Source: Dehalococcoidia bacterium | Lineage (GTDB): Bacteria; Chloroflexota; Dehalococcoidia; JAUSIH01 | Length of the DNA stretch: 41,501 nucleotides | Reading direction: 5' to 3' | Assembly (NCBI GenBank): GCA_030648205.1 | Contig: JAUSIH010000033.1 | Coordinates: forward strand, 1-41,501 | Shown: positions 15,537-24,228 of the stretch, in pieces | How positions within the stretch are numbered: position 1 is the first letter of the stretch | Layout of the letters: the number at the start of each line of letters is the position of its first letter | Program-made: the position numbers and the translations under genes | The notes under the pieces: model-generated | Database searches by the model: none | What the model was told of the DNA's origin: nothing | Seen by the model: the letters and a program-made list of their open reading frames with translations, nothing else

Positions 15537-16859
15537 ATGGACTGGAGGGAAGAGTACCGCCGCAAGACGGTCACTCCGGAGCAGGCGGTCGGCCACGTCA
15601 AGTCGGGTGACCGCGTGGTCTTTCCCGTGGGCCGCGAGCCGCTGGCGCTTGGCATGGCTCTCATGGCCCGCAAGGACGACCTGCGCGACGTCCGCGTCTT
15701 CCTCCAGACGCCGCACCGCGACTTCCCCTGGTACGAGCCCGGATGGGAGGACTCCTTCCTCATCTCCATCGGCTTCGTGATGCCCGTCGTGAGCCAGATG
15801 ATGCAGGAGCGGCGCTGCGACTTCACCGTGGGCTTCCTGGACTTCTCCTTCGGCCCCGGCGCCCAGGAGATTGACGTGCTCATGATGGAGGTCTCCCCTC
15901 CCGACGAGCATGGCTTCTGCAGCCTGGGCGTCTCCATCTGGAACAAGAAGCAGCAGGCGGAGCGGGCCAAGCTCGTGCTCGCTGAGGTCAACAAGAACGT
16001 CATCCGCACGTTCGGCGACAACTTCATCCATGTCTCCCAGATAGACTATTTCGTCGAGCACACGCCCTCCGGCAGGCAGGTGCAGAGCCATGACCTGCTG
16101 GGCCGGGGCGAAGAGGGCAACGCCGTTGACGACAGGATGAAGCGCATGGCCGGCTACGTGAACGCCTTCGTGCGCGACGGCGACACGGTGCAGGTGGGAG
16201 CGGGGCGCTTCTCGGAAGGCCTGGTCATGGGCGGCGTCTTCGACGGCAAGAGCGACCTGGGCTGGCACTCGGAAGCGACGCCGCGCGGGGTCATTCCCCT
16301 CATCCGCCAGGGAGTCATCAACGGCTCCCGCAAGACGCTGCACCGGGGCAAGGCCGTCGCCACCGCCTTCGGCGGAGGCTCGCCGGAGGACATCCAGTTC
16401 ATTCACATGAACCCCATCTTCGAGCTTTACAGCGTGGAGTACGTGGACAGCGTCCTCACCATCGCCGCTCACGACAACATGCTGGCGATGAACCAGGCGC
16501 TCATGGTGGACCTGACGGGGCAGGTGAACTCGGAGTCGTTCGGCCCCGCCATGTACAGTGGGGCTGGCGGCCAGACCGCCTTCGCCATCGGCGCGGTGCT
16601 CGCGAAGGGCGGGCGCAACGTGACGGTGCTGCCGTCCACGGCCAAGGGGGACAAGGTGTCCCGCATCGTCCCCATGCTGCCGGAAGGCTCCATCGTCACG
16701 GTCCCGCGCAATGCCGTGGACATCGTGGTCACGGAGTGGGGCGCCGTCCAGTTGCGCGGCAAGACCCAGCGCCAGCGCGCCGAGGAGCTGATAGCCGTCG
16801 CGCACCCGGACTTCCGCGCGGAGCTTCGCAAGGCGGCGCGAAAGCTCTACTGGCCGTAG
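15537..16859 (+). CDS. Acetyl-CoA hydrolase/4-hydroxybutyrate CoA-transferase family protein
   Basis: About 440 residues from ATG 15537; an open frame extends to 15474 but overlaps the thiolase gene. This is a class I CoA-transferase of the Cat1/Cat2/AbfT type. The catalytic Glu is E246 in LGWHSEATPRG, and the DLTGQVNSES, YSGAGGQTAFAIGA and VTEWGAVQLRGKTQRQRAEE motifs are conserved. It moves CoA between acyl-CoA (often acetyl-CoA) and a carboxylate. It is the last gene of the operon and converges with an acyl-CoA dehydrogenase gene 115 bases away; no clear terminator is seen between them. Confidence 0.92.
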   Translation: MDWREEYRRKTVTPEQAVGHVKSGDRVVFPVGREPLALGMALMARKDDLRDVRVFLQTPHRDFPWYEPGWEDSFLISIGFVMPVVSQMMQERRCDFTVGFLDFSFGPGAQEIDVLMMEVSPPDEHGFCSLGVSIWNKKQQAERAKLVLAEVNKNVIRTFGDNFIHVSQIDYFVEHTPSGRQVQSHDLLGRGEEGNAVDDRMKRMAGYVNAFVRDGDTVQVGAGRFSEGLVMGGVFDGKSDLGWHSEATPRGVIPLIRQGVINGSRKTLHRGKAVATAFGGGSPEDIQFIHMNPIFELYSVEYVDSVLTIAAHDNMLAMNQALMVDLTGQVNSESFGPAMYSGAGGQTAFAIGAVLAKGGRNVTVLPSTAKGDKVSRIVPMLPEGSIVTVPRNAVDIVVTEWGAVQLRGKTQRQRAEELIAVAHPDFRAELRKAARKLYWP

Positions 16860-16974
16860 CGCGGAGCGCCCGCTCCGCCATTCTGTGCGAACGAGAACGA
16901 GGCAGACATGAAGATTCCCCACGTTGGCACGCGCACCCGCGCGGAGCGTCGCGCGCCCGCCGCGAGAGCCGGGG

Positions 16975-18138
16975 CTACTTTCCCAGGAGGTGCCTGCTGA
17001 TCACCATCCGCAGCACCTCGTTGGGGCCCTCGCCAATCCTCCGGATTCGGGACTCCCTGTACCAGCGCTCCAGGGGAAGCTCCCTGCTCACCCCGTAGGC
17101 GCCGTATATCTGAATAGCCCTGTCCACCACGCGGCCCAACATTTCCGAAGAGTAGATTTTGGCCACCGCCGCCGCGTGGGTGAAGTCCTCCCCCCTGTCG
17201 AACACCCAGGCCGCATCCCACACCAGCCAGCGGCACGCGCGCATCTCAATGTCCGAGTCCACCAGCATCCATTGGATGGCCTGGCGTTGAGACAAAGGCA
17301 GCCCGAACGTGTTCCGCTGAGGGGCGTAGGCCAGGGCCAGCTTCTGGGCGGCGACGGACACGCCGAGGCTCGCCGCCGAGTAGGGGATGCGCTCGCGGGC
17401 CAGAAACTTGTTCGCCAGGATGCTCCAGCCGCCGTTGACCTCTCCCAGAACGTTGCGGGCGGGCACACGCACGTCCTGGAGCAAAAGGTGGGCCGGATAA
17501 AAGGGGCGCAGGACGGGCATCGGCTGGACTGACACCCCCTTCGAGGACTTCTCCACGATGAAGCACGTCAGGCCCTGGCGGCCCCGCGCCGGGTCCGTCC
17601 GCGCGAAGACGAGGCCGTAGTCGGCCTGCAGCCCGCTCGTCACGAACACCTTCTCGCCGTTCAACACCCAGTCGTCCCCGTCGCGGCGCGCCGACGTCTG
17701 GATGGCGCGAGCGGGGTCCGAGCCGCCCGAAGGCTCCGTGATGGCGATGAAGGAGCGGCGAGTCCCCGCGACGGTCGGTCTCGCATAGCGCTCAATCTGG
17801 TCGGGAGTCCCCTCGTAGAGAACGGGAGGCGGCGGCAGGCCGAACGTGCCGTAGCCAGAGCCGTACAGCCCGCTCCGGTGCTGGACCATCTCCTCGTGCG
17901 CCACGGTGTAGCTGAAACAGTCCAGTCCGCCCCCGCCAAGCTCACGGGGGGAATCCATGCACCAGAGGCCGTTCTTGCGCGTGAACGCGCTGAGACGCTC
18001 GTAGTGCGCGCGGGGCAACTCGAAGGCGTCCGTCTCGAGCTCCCGCTCCAGCGGGACGATATGCTGCTGAACGTAGTCGCGCACCGTGGCCTGAAGCAGA
18101 CGCAGGTGGTCGGGAATCTGGTAACCGGAGGGAAGCAT
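16975..18138 (-). CDS. Acyl-CoA dehydrogenase
   Basis: A 387-residue flavoprotein of the ACAD family, taking ATG 18138, which has GGAGG upstream (the frame is open to 18216). N-terminal alpha domain about 5-118, middle beta domain 119-220 with ITEPSGGSDPARAI and WVLNGEKVFVTSGLQADYG, and C-terminal alpha domain after. The IGEGPNEVLRMVISR segment keeps a Glu (E370) at the usual catalytic-base place. It oxidises an acyl-CoA alpha-beta bond and passes electrons to ETF. It diverges from a second ACAD gene; a possible minus-strand -10 (TAGAAT, 18173-18168) lies about 30 bases upstream. Confidence 0.93.
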   Translation of the reverse strand: MLPSGYQIPDHLRLLQATVRDYVQQHIVPLERELETDAFELPRAHYERLSAFTRKNGLWCMDSPRELGGGGLDCFSYTVAHEEMVQHRSGLYGSGYGTFGLPPPPVLYEGTPDQIERYARPTVAGTRRSFIAITEPSGGSDPARAIQTSARRDGDDWVLNGEKVFVTSGLQADYGLVFARTDPARGRQGLTCFIVEKSSKGVSVQPMPVLRPFYPAHLLLQDVRVPARNVLGEVNGGWSILANKFLARERIPYSAASLGVSVAAQKLALAYAPQRNTFGLPLSQRQAIQWMLVDSDIEMRACRWLVWDAAWVFDRGEDFTHAAAVAKIYSSEMLGRVVDRAIQIYGAYGVSRELPLERWYRESRIRRIGEGPNEVLRMVISRHLLGK

Positions 18139-18209
18139 GCCGCACCTCCAGCACGAAAGTCGCCGCCATTCTAGCGCGGGGGACGACGTTGCGCCACTCC
18201 CCGCGGTGT

Positions 18210-18238
18210 TTGACATGCGCTTCTTTCGCTCCTACACT
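18210..18238 (+). promoter_or_regulatory. Sigma70-type promoter of the second acyl-CoA dehydrogenase
   Basis: TTGACA (18210-18215), a 17-base spacer, then TACACT (18233-18238), about 28 bases before the ATG at 18267. The same TTGACA-N17-TACACT arrangement occurs on the minus strand at 34104-34076. Confidence 0.75.
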
Positions 18239-18266
18239 GGGGCCATCTCGGGTTGGGAGCGTCCGC

Positions 18267-19421
18267 ATGGACAGCGCCGCCACAGCGGAGTTGGGCCAGC
18301 TTGTGGCGCGCGTGCGCCGGTTTGTCGCCGAAGAGGTGTTGCCCGTAGCCAGCGCCTTTGAGAAGCGGGATGAATATCCCACCCACCTCGTCCAGCGCAT
18401 GCGCGAGCTAGGCCTCTTCGCCATGACCATTCCCCGTGAATACGGCGGGCTGGGCATCAACACGACGACATACGCAACGGTCGTGGAAGAGCTTTGCCGC
18501 GGCTGGATGAGCCTGAGCGGCATGCTCCACTCGCCGGGATGCACTCACCTCCTGATTCACTACGGCACGGAGGACCAGAAGCGGCGTTGGCTTCCCCGCA
18601 TGGCCGCCGGGGAGATTATCGGTGTGCTGGCGCTTACAGAGCCCAACGCGGGGAGCGATGTCCAGGCCCTGCAGGCCACCGCCGTTCGACACGGTGATTC
18701 CTACACCATGAACGGCACCAAGCAATTCATAACTAACGCCGTTCATGGAGGACTCTTCGCCACGCTGGTCAAGACGGATACCGCGGCTCGACCTCCGTAC
18801 AGGGGGATCAGTTGCTTCATGCTGGAAAAGGACACGCCCGGTTTCACGGTGGGGCGCAGCCTTCAGAAGCTGGGGTACAAGGGAGTGAGCACGTGCGAGC
18901 TCCACTTCCAGGACGCGCAGGTTGCAGTCAAAAACCTCCTGGGCGACAAGGAGGGTGAGGGCTTCCTGCAACTCATGAGCGGCCTTGAGCTGTCGCGCAT
19001 CCACGTCTCGGCGCGGGCGCTTGGCGAGGCGCAGGCGGCGCTGGAGGCGGCGCTCCGGTTTGCGTCCCAGCGTCAGGCGTTCGGGAAACCCATCGCTCAG
19101 CATCAGGCAATTCTGGTCAAACTAGCGGACATGGCGACTCGACTGCAGGCGGCGCGCTATCTGGTCTCCGCCGCGGCGGCCAAAAAGGACATGGGAGAGC
19201 GGTGCGACCTGGAGGCGGGAATGGCCAAGCTGTTCGCCACCGAGGCCTGCGCGGAGATCGCCATCGAGTCCATGCGCATCCACGGGGGCCGTGGCTATCT
19301 CACGGAGTATCCCGTTGAGCGCTTCTACAGGGACGCCCCCTTCATGGTGATCGCCGATGGAACAAGCGATGTCCTGAAGCTAGTCATTGCACGCAACCTG
19401 TATAAGAAGTATCCTGTCTGA
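18267..19421 (+). CDS. Acyl-CoA dehydrogenase (catalytic Glu position is Asp)
   Basis: About 384 residues starting at ATG 18267 (TGGGAG upstream; an extended frame from 18189 would run through the promoter). Complete ACAD fold with LTEPNAGSDVQALQ and YTMNGTKQFITNAVHGG in the FAD domain, RQAFGKPIAQHQAI and MRIHGGRGYLTEYPVERFYR in the C-terminal domain. The usual catalytic-base motif (Y-E-G-T) reads ADGT, so the Glu is Asp (D364). Electrons would go to ETF, which is not encoded in the window. Closest by pattern to the short/branched-chain type; substrate unknown. Confidence 0.93.
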   Translation: MDSAATAELGQLVARVRRFVAEEVLPVASAFEKRDEYPTHLVQRMRELGLFAMTIPREYGGLGINTTTYATVVEELCRGWMSLSGMLHSPGCTHLLIHYGTEDQKRRWLPRMAAGEIIGVLALTEPNAGSDVQALQATAVRHGDSYTMNGTKQFITNAVHGGLFATLVKTDTAARPPYRGISCFMLEKDTPGFTVGRSLQKLGYKGVSTCELHFQDAQVAVKNLLGDKEGEGFLQLMSGLELSRIHVSARALGEAQAALEAALRFASQRQAFGKPIAQHQAILVKLADMATRLQAARYLVSAAAAKKDMGERCDLEAGMAKLFATEACAEIAIESMRIHGGRGYLTEYPVERFYRDAPFMVIADGTSDVLKLVIARNLYKKYPV

Positions 19422-19501
19422 CCAATGGTTCCAGGGTTCGCCCCAAGCTCGCGCACGCAGTAGGCACAGTACAACTTTCGACTTCGACAAGGAGGAGCCG
19501 C

Positions 19502-20446
19502 ATGATCCTGGGGACTGCTTCAACATTGACTCCGGTGGACTATCACCTTCCTTCCAAACAGTGGCGCGCTGCTTTCCGCTGGGACTGGAACGAGCAGTGG
19601 GAGCAGAACATGCATCGCGACTACGCCAAGCAGTTCGGTTACAAGGGCGGGTTGGTTGAGGGCGACGTCGTCTTCGAGCACATCATTGACATCCTCATCC
19701 AGTTCTTCGGCGAGCCCTGGTACGGAGAAGGCGAGATTGAGGTCAAGGTGCTGCCTATCTACGAGGGCGAACTCCTGACCACGGGGGCCGTCGTCAAAGA
19801 GCGCACGGAGGAAGAACGCGGCGTGCGCCTCGGCCTCGAAGTATGGATGGCGAAGGAGGACGGAAAGCCTGGCGTCATCGGCAAGGCGAGCTGCCTCGTC
19901 CCACGGCCGTCCGCGCCCGCGCACAAGGTCCCGTCCGTGAAGTTGAGTCACGACGGCATCTGGACGCGCAAGGAGCCCAAGTACGGTCCCGGCCGGCTGC
20001 CGGAGGAATACACGCCTATCACCTATGACGCCGCGGTCGTGGGCGAGATCATGGGGCCCATTGACTTCACCATCAGCGAGGCGAGCCACAAGAAGCACAC
20101 AGCGTTCCAGGGGATATACCACCGCTGGTTCACCGAGGAATCACCCTGGGGAGGGCCACTGCTGTACCCCTTCGAGACGTGGTGCCAGGCCCGTGTCCAC
20201 TCGCGATGGAAGTATGGCCGCATCAATGAGGCCCTTTACGCCTTCGCCAAATGGAAGTTCTACAAACCCATTGAACTCGGCCAACCTCTCTCCGGCTGGA
20301 TGCGCGTGGTGGACAAGTACATGAAGCGCGGCAAGCCCTATATCCTGACCGATAGCTGGACGGAGGACGCGGAAGGAAACGTCATCATGCACGCGCGGGA
20401 GGAGCTTGTGCTGATGCATGAAATCAAGGGGATGAAGATTCGATAG
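19502..20446 (+). CDS. Double-hotdog protein, MaoC-like dehydratase/hydratase
   Basis: A 314-residue protein. The N-terminal half (about 15-140) fits a hotdog domain with the hydratase-type helix segment NMHRDYAKQFGYKGGLVEGD, containing the Asn/His pair of MaoC-like enzymes, and ends GVIGKASCLV. The second half ends with YILTDSWTEDAEGNVIMHAR, like a second hotdog strand set. This resembles FAS1-like/HTD2-like double-hotdog dehydratases acting on acyl-CoA or acyl-ACP. A strong AAGGAGGAG site precedes the ATG. It follows an acyl-CoA dehydrogenase gene by 80 bases, so hydration of its enoyl-CoA product is plausible. Confidence 0.7.
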   Translation: MILGTASTLTPVDYHLPSKQWRAAFRWDWNEQWEQNMHRDYAKQFGYKGGLVEGDVVFEHIIDILIQFFGEPWYGEGEIEVKVLPIYEGELLTTGAVVKERTEEERGVRLGLEVWMAKEDGKPGVIGKASCLVPRPSAPAHKVPSVKLSHDGIWTRKEPKYGPGRLPEEYTPITYDAAVVGEIMGPIDFTISEASHKKHTAFQGIYHRWFTEESPWGGPLLYPFETWCQARVHSRWKYGRINEALYAFAKWKFYKPIELGQPLSGWMRVVDKYMKRGKPYILTDSWTEDAEGNVIMHAREELVLMHEIKGMKIR

Positions 20447-20502
20447 TCCGGCGCGCCTTGCGCCGCGCTACCCCCACGAGAGGAGGCCTGACGAAACAAC
20501 CT

Positions 20503-21195
20503 ATGATTGTTCGCATGCCGGAACGCTTCTACTTCGCGCTCGCCAACTGCACGGACCCCGCGCGGGAGGCCGAGTTCAACGCGTGGTACGACAGGACGCT
20601 GATCCCCACAATCATGGCCGTCCCCGGCGTCCGCGCCGCCTGGCGCTATGCCAGCGCCCACCAGCGTCCCGGGGAGCCCAAGTACGTCGCCATGTACGAC
20701 ATTGACCAGGACATCCGCCAGGTCGTTCTCAACCTTCGGGCCAACAGGGAGCGCGTCGGGCGGGAAGGGAAGTGGATTGACTGCATTGACATCCCCTTCA
20801 CCAGCACGTTCCGGCGCATCCGCACAGACGTGCCTGCCGGGCAGCAGGCGCCGGCCCAGTCCGGCCCCGCTATGATGCCCCACGCCATCCTGCTCGTCCT
20901 GTCGCGGTGCACCGACCCCGCGCGGGAGGCCGAATTCAACCAGTGGTACAACGACACGCACATTCCAGATATCTTGCAGGCGCCGGGTATTCTCTCGTGC
21001 TTTCGCTATGAGAACACCCACCGTAAAGAGGGGGAGCCCGACTACATGGCGCTGTATGAGTTCGCATCGGACGATACCAGGACAATCATGAGGGGCCTCA
21101 ATGGAATAATGGAGGCAAAGCGCCGTGAAGGGCGGATCAGCGGCTGCTATGAGCGATGGCTGAATAATACGTTCGCGCGCATCTATCCCCGGTGA
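20503..21195 (+). CDS. Tandem dimeric alpha/beta-barrel (DABB/EthD-like) protein
   Basis: A 230-residue protein made of two similar halves (about 9-105 and 127-227) joined by a Pro/Gln/Ala linker. Both halves start with CTDPAREAEFNxWY and share the PxI...PG(V/I)...RY(A/E)...PxYxAxY(D/E) pattern of ferredoxin-like DABB domains. A duplicated domain can form the barrel within one chain. Function is unknown; relatives include EthD-like and monooxygenase-like proteins. ATG 20503 is chosen; the AGGAGG at 20481-20486 is rather far (16 bases). It lies 56 bases after the hotdog gene, probably in the same operon. Confidence 0.75.
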   Translation: MIVRMPERFYFALANCTDPAREAEFNAWYDRTLIPTIMAVPGVRAAWRYASAHQRPGEPKYVAMYDIDQDIRQVVLNLRANRERVGREGKWIDCIDIPFTSTFRRIRTDVPAGQQAPAQSGPAMMPHAILLVLSRCTDPAREAEFNQWYNDTHIPDILQAPGILSCFRYENTHRKEGEPDYMALYEFASDDTRTIMRGLNGIMEAKRREGRISGCYERWLNNTFARIYPR

Positions 21196-21200
21196 GGGCC

Positions 21201-21229
21201 TTGACGGGGGGTAGGAAATCTGGCATTAT
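21201..21229 (+). promoter_or_regulatory. Promoter of the second ABC importer operon
   Basis: TTGACG (21201-21206), 17 bases, CATTAT (21224-21229), six bases after the preceding stop codon. The leader to the lipoprotein start at 21400 is about 165 bases and contains a small inverted repeat CGGGT-N5-ACCCG near 21242-21256. The -10 is only a fair match. Confidence 0.45.
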
Positions 21230-21399
21230 CAGGCCACCTCGCGGGTATGCGACCCGTATATGACTTGACGGCTTTCGTCCCAAGAAAGGGCACATTAGCA
21301 GGACGGCGCTATAGCACGCTCTTTTGATTCGGGGATTGGCTTCAGGCGGTGGAAGTAGTGAGGACACGCGGTTTCAGGCACAACGCGAAGGAGGAAGCT

Positions 21400-23148
21400 A
21401 TGGTCATCACACGACCCCGGTATTTCCTGGCCCTGCCGCTTGCAGCAATCCTGGTGCTGGCGAGTTGCGCGCCCGCGGCGGCGCCGGCGCCCGCGCCCCA
21501 GGCTCCAGCCGTGGCACAACCCACCGCGCCCGCTCCTCGAGCTCCAGCGCCGGCGCAACCCACCGCGGCGCCCGCCCGTCCGGCGGCGACGCCCGCCCCC
21601 GCGCCCGCAGCAGCCGCGCCTGCGCAGCCCGCAGAGCAGCCGCAGGCAGGCGGGACGCTCGTCTCCTGGATATCTGGAGAGCCCAGCACATTGGACCCTC
21701 ATCAGGAGACCTCTTTTATCGGCATTCAGATGGCCACGCCTCCCCGCAGCACGCTGATGCAGTGGGACTCCAATGAACCGGCCGACCAGAAGATCATCCC
21801 GGACCTGGCGGAGAAATGGGACTCCTCCGGAGATGGGCTGACGTGGACGTTCACCCTGCGGAAGGGAGTCAAGTTCCACGACGGCCAGCCCGTGACGTCC
21901 GCGGACGTCAAATTCAGCTTTGAGCGGATCATGAGTCCCCCTGAGGGCATCACGACCCCGTGGAAGATCCTGTGGACGGGCGTCAAGAGCGTAGAGGCGC
22001 CGGACCCCAACACGGTGCGCGTCACCCTGTCCCAGCCAAAGCCGCTCTTTGCCAAGCTGGTGACCTGGTACTACAGCGGGATTCTACCAAAACACATCGT
22101 GGAGAAAGACCCCCAGTCCGCGACTTCCAAGCCCGTCGGAAGCGGCCCGTGGGTCTTCGGCGAATGGCGCAAGGGCGTGTCCATTGAGTTCAAAAAGAAC
22201 AAGGACTACTACCGGCAGGGCCGGCCCTACATGGACAGCATGAAGTTCCTCGTCATCAGGGACGCCACCACGGCTTTTGCGGCTATGCGGACGCATCAGG
22301 TCACCATCGCGGGCCTGGGTACCCTGGGCATCACCAAGAGCCAGGCGGATACCCTCAAGCAGCAGGAACCGAAGATGCAGGTCTGGCGGTACGATTGCGG
22401 CTGCATGGGGCGGCTCGTCTTCAACACCCAGAGAAAGCCTTTTGACGATGAGCGCGTGCGGCGCGCCGCGGCCCTGGTAGTGGACACCCAGAAGGTCATT
22501 GACCTGGGCTACGAGGGCGTGGGGCGTAAGGGCGGGTTCATGGCTCCCGGCCCGTGGAGCGTCCCGGACGCCGAGCTTACGGAGAAGTGGCCGCCCTTCC
22601 GGGGCCCCACTGATAAAGATATTGAAGCGGCCAAGAAGATCCTGGCGGACGCGGGGTATGGCGGCGGTATCAAGGCTACCTTCCTCCAGGCCACCCTCGC
22701 CCGCTACGAGGAGCAGCAGATCGCCATCACGTCTCAGTTGCGCAAGATTGGCATTGAGTCAACGATACGCGTCCTCAATTACCCGGCTACCTTCTTCGAC
22801 GCTGGCCGCCGCGGTGATTTCGACCTGATGGACATGCCCACGGTCTCCCCTATCGACGACCCGGATGTGTATCTGTCCTTCTACGTGACCGGGAACTCGG
22901 AAAACTACGGCAAGTTCAGCGACAAGCAGGTAGACGATCTGTATGCCCGGCAGTCGCGGGAAGTGGACACTGTCAAGCGCAAGGATTTGGCCTTCCAGCT
23001 CCAGCGAAGACTTATGGAATTGGCGCCCGCAGTGGTGCATTTGCACCGCCAATACCCGGGCGCGGCATGGCCCGAGTTGCGCGGTTACAAAGGGCCAGGC
23101 AAGCTGTATGACAACTACAAGTACGAGGATGTCTGGCTGGCTCGCTAG
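21400..23148 (+). CDS. ABC transporter solute-binding lipoprotein (SBP_bac_5)
   Basis: A 582-residue binding lipoprotein. The signal peptide ends in lipobox VLASC (acyl-Cys 23), then a long Ala/Pro-rich linker (about 24-85), then the SBP_bac_5 fold: GGTLVSWISGEPSTLDPHQE, LAEKWDSSGDGLTWTFTLRK, GVKFHDGQPVTSADVKFSFE. ATG 21400 follows AAGGAGG; the open frame from 21349 is not needed. Same architecture and nearly the same length as the protein encoded at 7919-9661, so the two importers are paralogous modules with probably different ligands. Its gene is followed by a strong hairpin. Confidence 0.94.
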   Translation: MVITRPRYFLALPLAAILVLASCAPAAAPAPAPQAPAVAQPTAPAPRAPAPAQPTAAPARPAATPAPAPAAAAPAQPAEQPQAGGTLVSWISGEPSTLDPHQETSFIGIQMATPPRSTLMQWDSNEPADQKIIPDLAEKWDSSGDGLTWTFTLRKGVKFHDGQPVTSADVKFSFERIMSPPEGITTPWKILWTGVKSVEAPDPNTVRVTLSQPKPLFAKLVTWYYSGILPKHIVEKDPQSATSKPVGSGPWVFGEWRKGVSIEFKKNKDYYRQGRPYMDSMKFLVIRDATTAFAAMRTHQVTIAGLGTLGITKSQADTLKQQEPKMQVWRYDCGCMGRLVFNTQRKPFDDERVRRAAALVVDTQKVIDLGYEGVGRKGGFMAPGPWSVPDAELTEKWPPFRGPTDKDIEAAKKILADAGYGGGIKATFLQATLARYEEQQIAITSQLRKIGIESTIRVLNYPATFFDAGRRGDFDLMDMPTVSPIDDPDVYLSFYVTGNSENYGKFSDKQVDDLYARQSREVDTVKRKDLAFQLQRRLMELAPAVVHLHRQYPGAAWPELRGYKGPGKLYDNYKYEDVWLAR

Positions 23149-23159
23149 ACCATGTGTGT

Positions 23160-23206
23160 AGTCCCGTCCTCACGCGCGGCGCCACGCGTGAGGACGGGAC
23201 TTTCTT
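23160..23206 (+). terminator. Strong hairpin terminator/attenuator between binding protein and permeases
   Basis: A perfect 17-bp stem (23160-23176 with 23185-23201), an 8-base loop and a short T-rich tail (TTTCTTA). It lies 11 bases after the lipoprotein stop and about 15 bases before the next ATG. Partial termination, or protection of the upstream mRNA end, would give more binding protein than permease, a common need of ABC importers. Confidence 0.85.
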
Positions 23207-23220
23207 ACTGAGGGCACGTT

Positions 23221-24183
23221 ATGCGGCTGTACGTCATTCGACGGCTCCTCCAGTTCGTCCCCGTCATGATCGCCGTCTCGATTATCATCTTCGCCATCAT
23301 GCGGGTGCTTCCTGGAGACGTGGCCTCGCTGGTCATCTCGGGACCGGGTGGAACTGCCGCGGGCGCTACGCCAGCGGACATTGAGCGGGTCCGAAAGGAG
23401 TTGGGGCTGGACAGACCCTTGCCGGAGCAATACTTGACCTGGATTTCCGGCTTCGTGCGGCTGGACGCGGGGAACTCGATATGGACACACAGCCCCGTCT
23501 TCGATGAAATCAGCCGCCGGTTGCCGCTGACCCTGGAGTTGGCGGTCCTCACCCTTTTGTTCTCCCTTCTATTCGCATTGCCCGCGGGTATTCTTTCCGC
23601 CATGCGCCAGGATACATGGGTGGACTACTTCTTCCGCTTTTTCAGCGTGGGGGGGCTTACCTTACCCACCTTCTGGACGGGCACTCTGGTGATTCTGGCG
23701 CTGGTGCTCGTGTTTCGGTGGATACCTCCCATTGGCTTTGTGAATTTCTGGGAGGACCCTTTCAAGAACCTGCAGCAGATGGTCTGGCCAGCGGCGGTAT
23801 TGGGATACTACTTCTCCGCGGTGGTCAGTCGGATGACCCGCTCCAGCATGCTGGAAGTACTCCGCCAGGACTACGTCCGGACGGCGTGGGCCAAGGGGCT
23901 CAAAGAAAAAGTCGTCGTCATGCGCCACGCCATGGCCAACGCCCTGTTGCCCGTCATCACCATCAGCGGCATGCAGTTTGGGCAGCTCCTGGGGGGTACT
24001 GTCGTAACCGAGACGATCTTCTCTCTGCCAGGTATGGGCAGCCAGCTTATTGATGCCCTCGTCTTCAGGGACTACCCTATTGTCCAAACGGTGATCCTGA
24101 TAATGTCTTTGTGGTTTCTTGTTGTGAACCTCGTGGTGGATCTCCTCTATGGATTGCTGGACCCTCGAATTCGCTATAGCTAA
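23221..24183 (+). CDS. ABC transporter permease, DppB/OppB type
   Basis: A 320-residue membrane protein with the N-terminal VIRRLLQFVPVMIAVSIIIF helix, RVLPGD, the EAA loop LEVLRQDYVRTAWAKGLKEK, the GGTVVTETIFSLPGMGSQLI segment and terminal LDPRIRYS. Its layout is collinear with the permease at 6903-7868, including an identical LEVLRQDYVRTAWAKGL. It sits directly behind the hairpin and shares the operon with the DppC-like gene 45 bases further on. Confidence 0.94.
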   Translation: MRLYVIRRLLQFVPVMIAVSIIIFAIMRVLPGDVASLVISGPGGTAAGATPADIERVRKELGLDRPLPEQYLTWISGFVRLDAGNSIWTHSPVFDEISRRLPLTLELAVLTLLFSLLFALPAGILSAMRQDTWVDYFFRFFSVGGLTLPTFWTGTLVILALVLVFRWIPPIGFVNFWEDPFKNLQQMVWPAAVLGYYFSAVVSRMTRSSMLEVLRQDYVRTAWAKGLKEKVVVMRHAMANALLPVITISGMQFGQLLGGTVVTETIFSLPGMGSQLIDALVFRDYPIVQTVILIMSLWFLVVNLVVDLLYGLLDPRIRYS

Positions 24184-24228
24184 AGAGGTCCCCGTGGCAA
24201 AGAGGTTTCCGCATCCAGGATGCACCCG

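Noticed and set aside
15528-16922. Long minus-strand open frame of 464 codons
   Set aside because: It is antisense to the CoA-transferase, with His/Arg/Asp-rich shadow composition and no motifs.
21265-21293. Second TTGACG before the importer operon
   Set aside because: No acceptable -10 box lies 16-18 bases downstream; the site at 21201-21229 is better.
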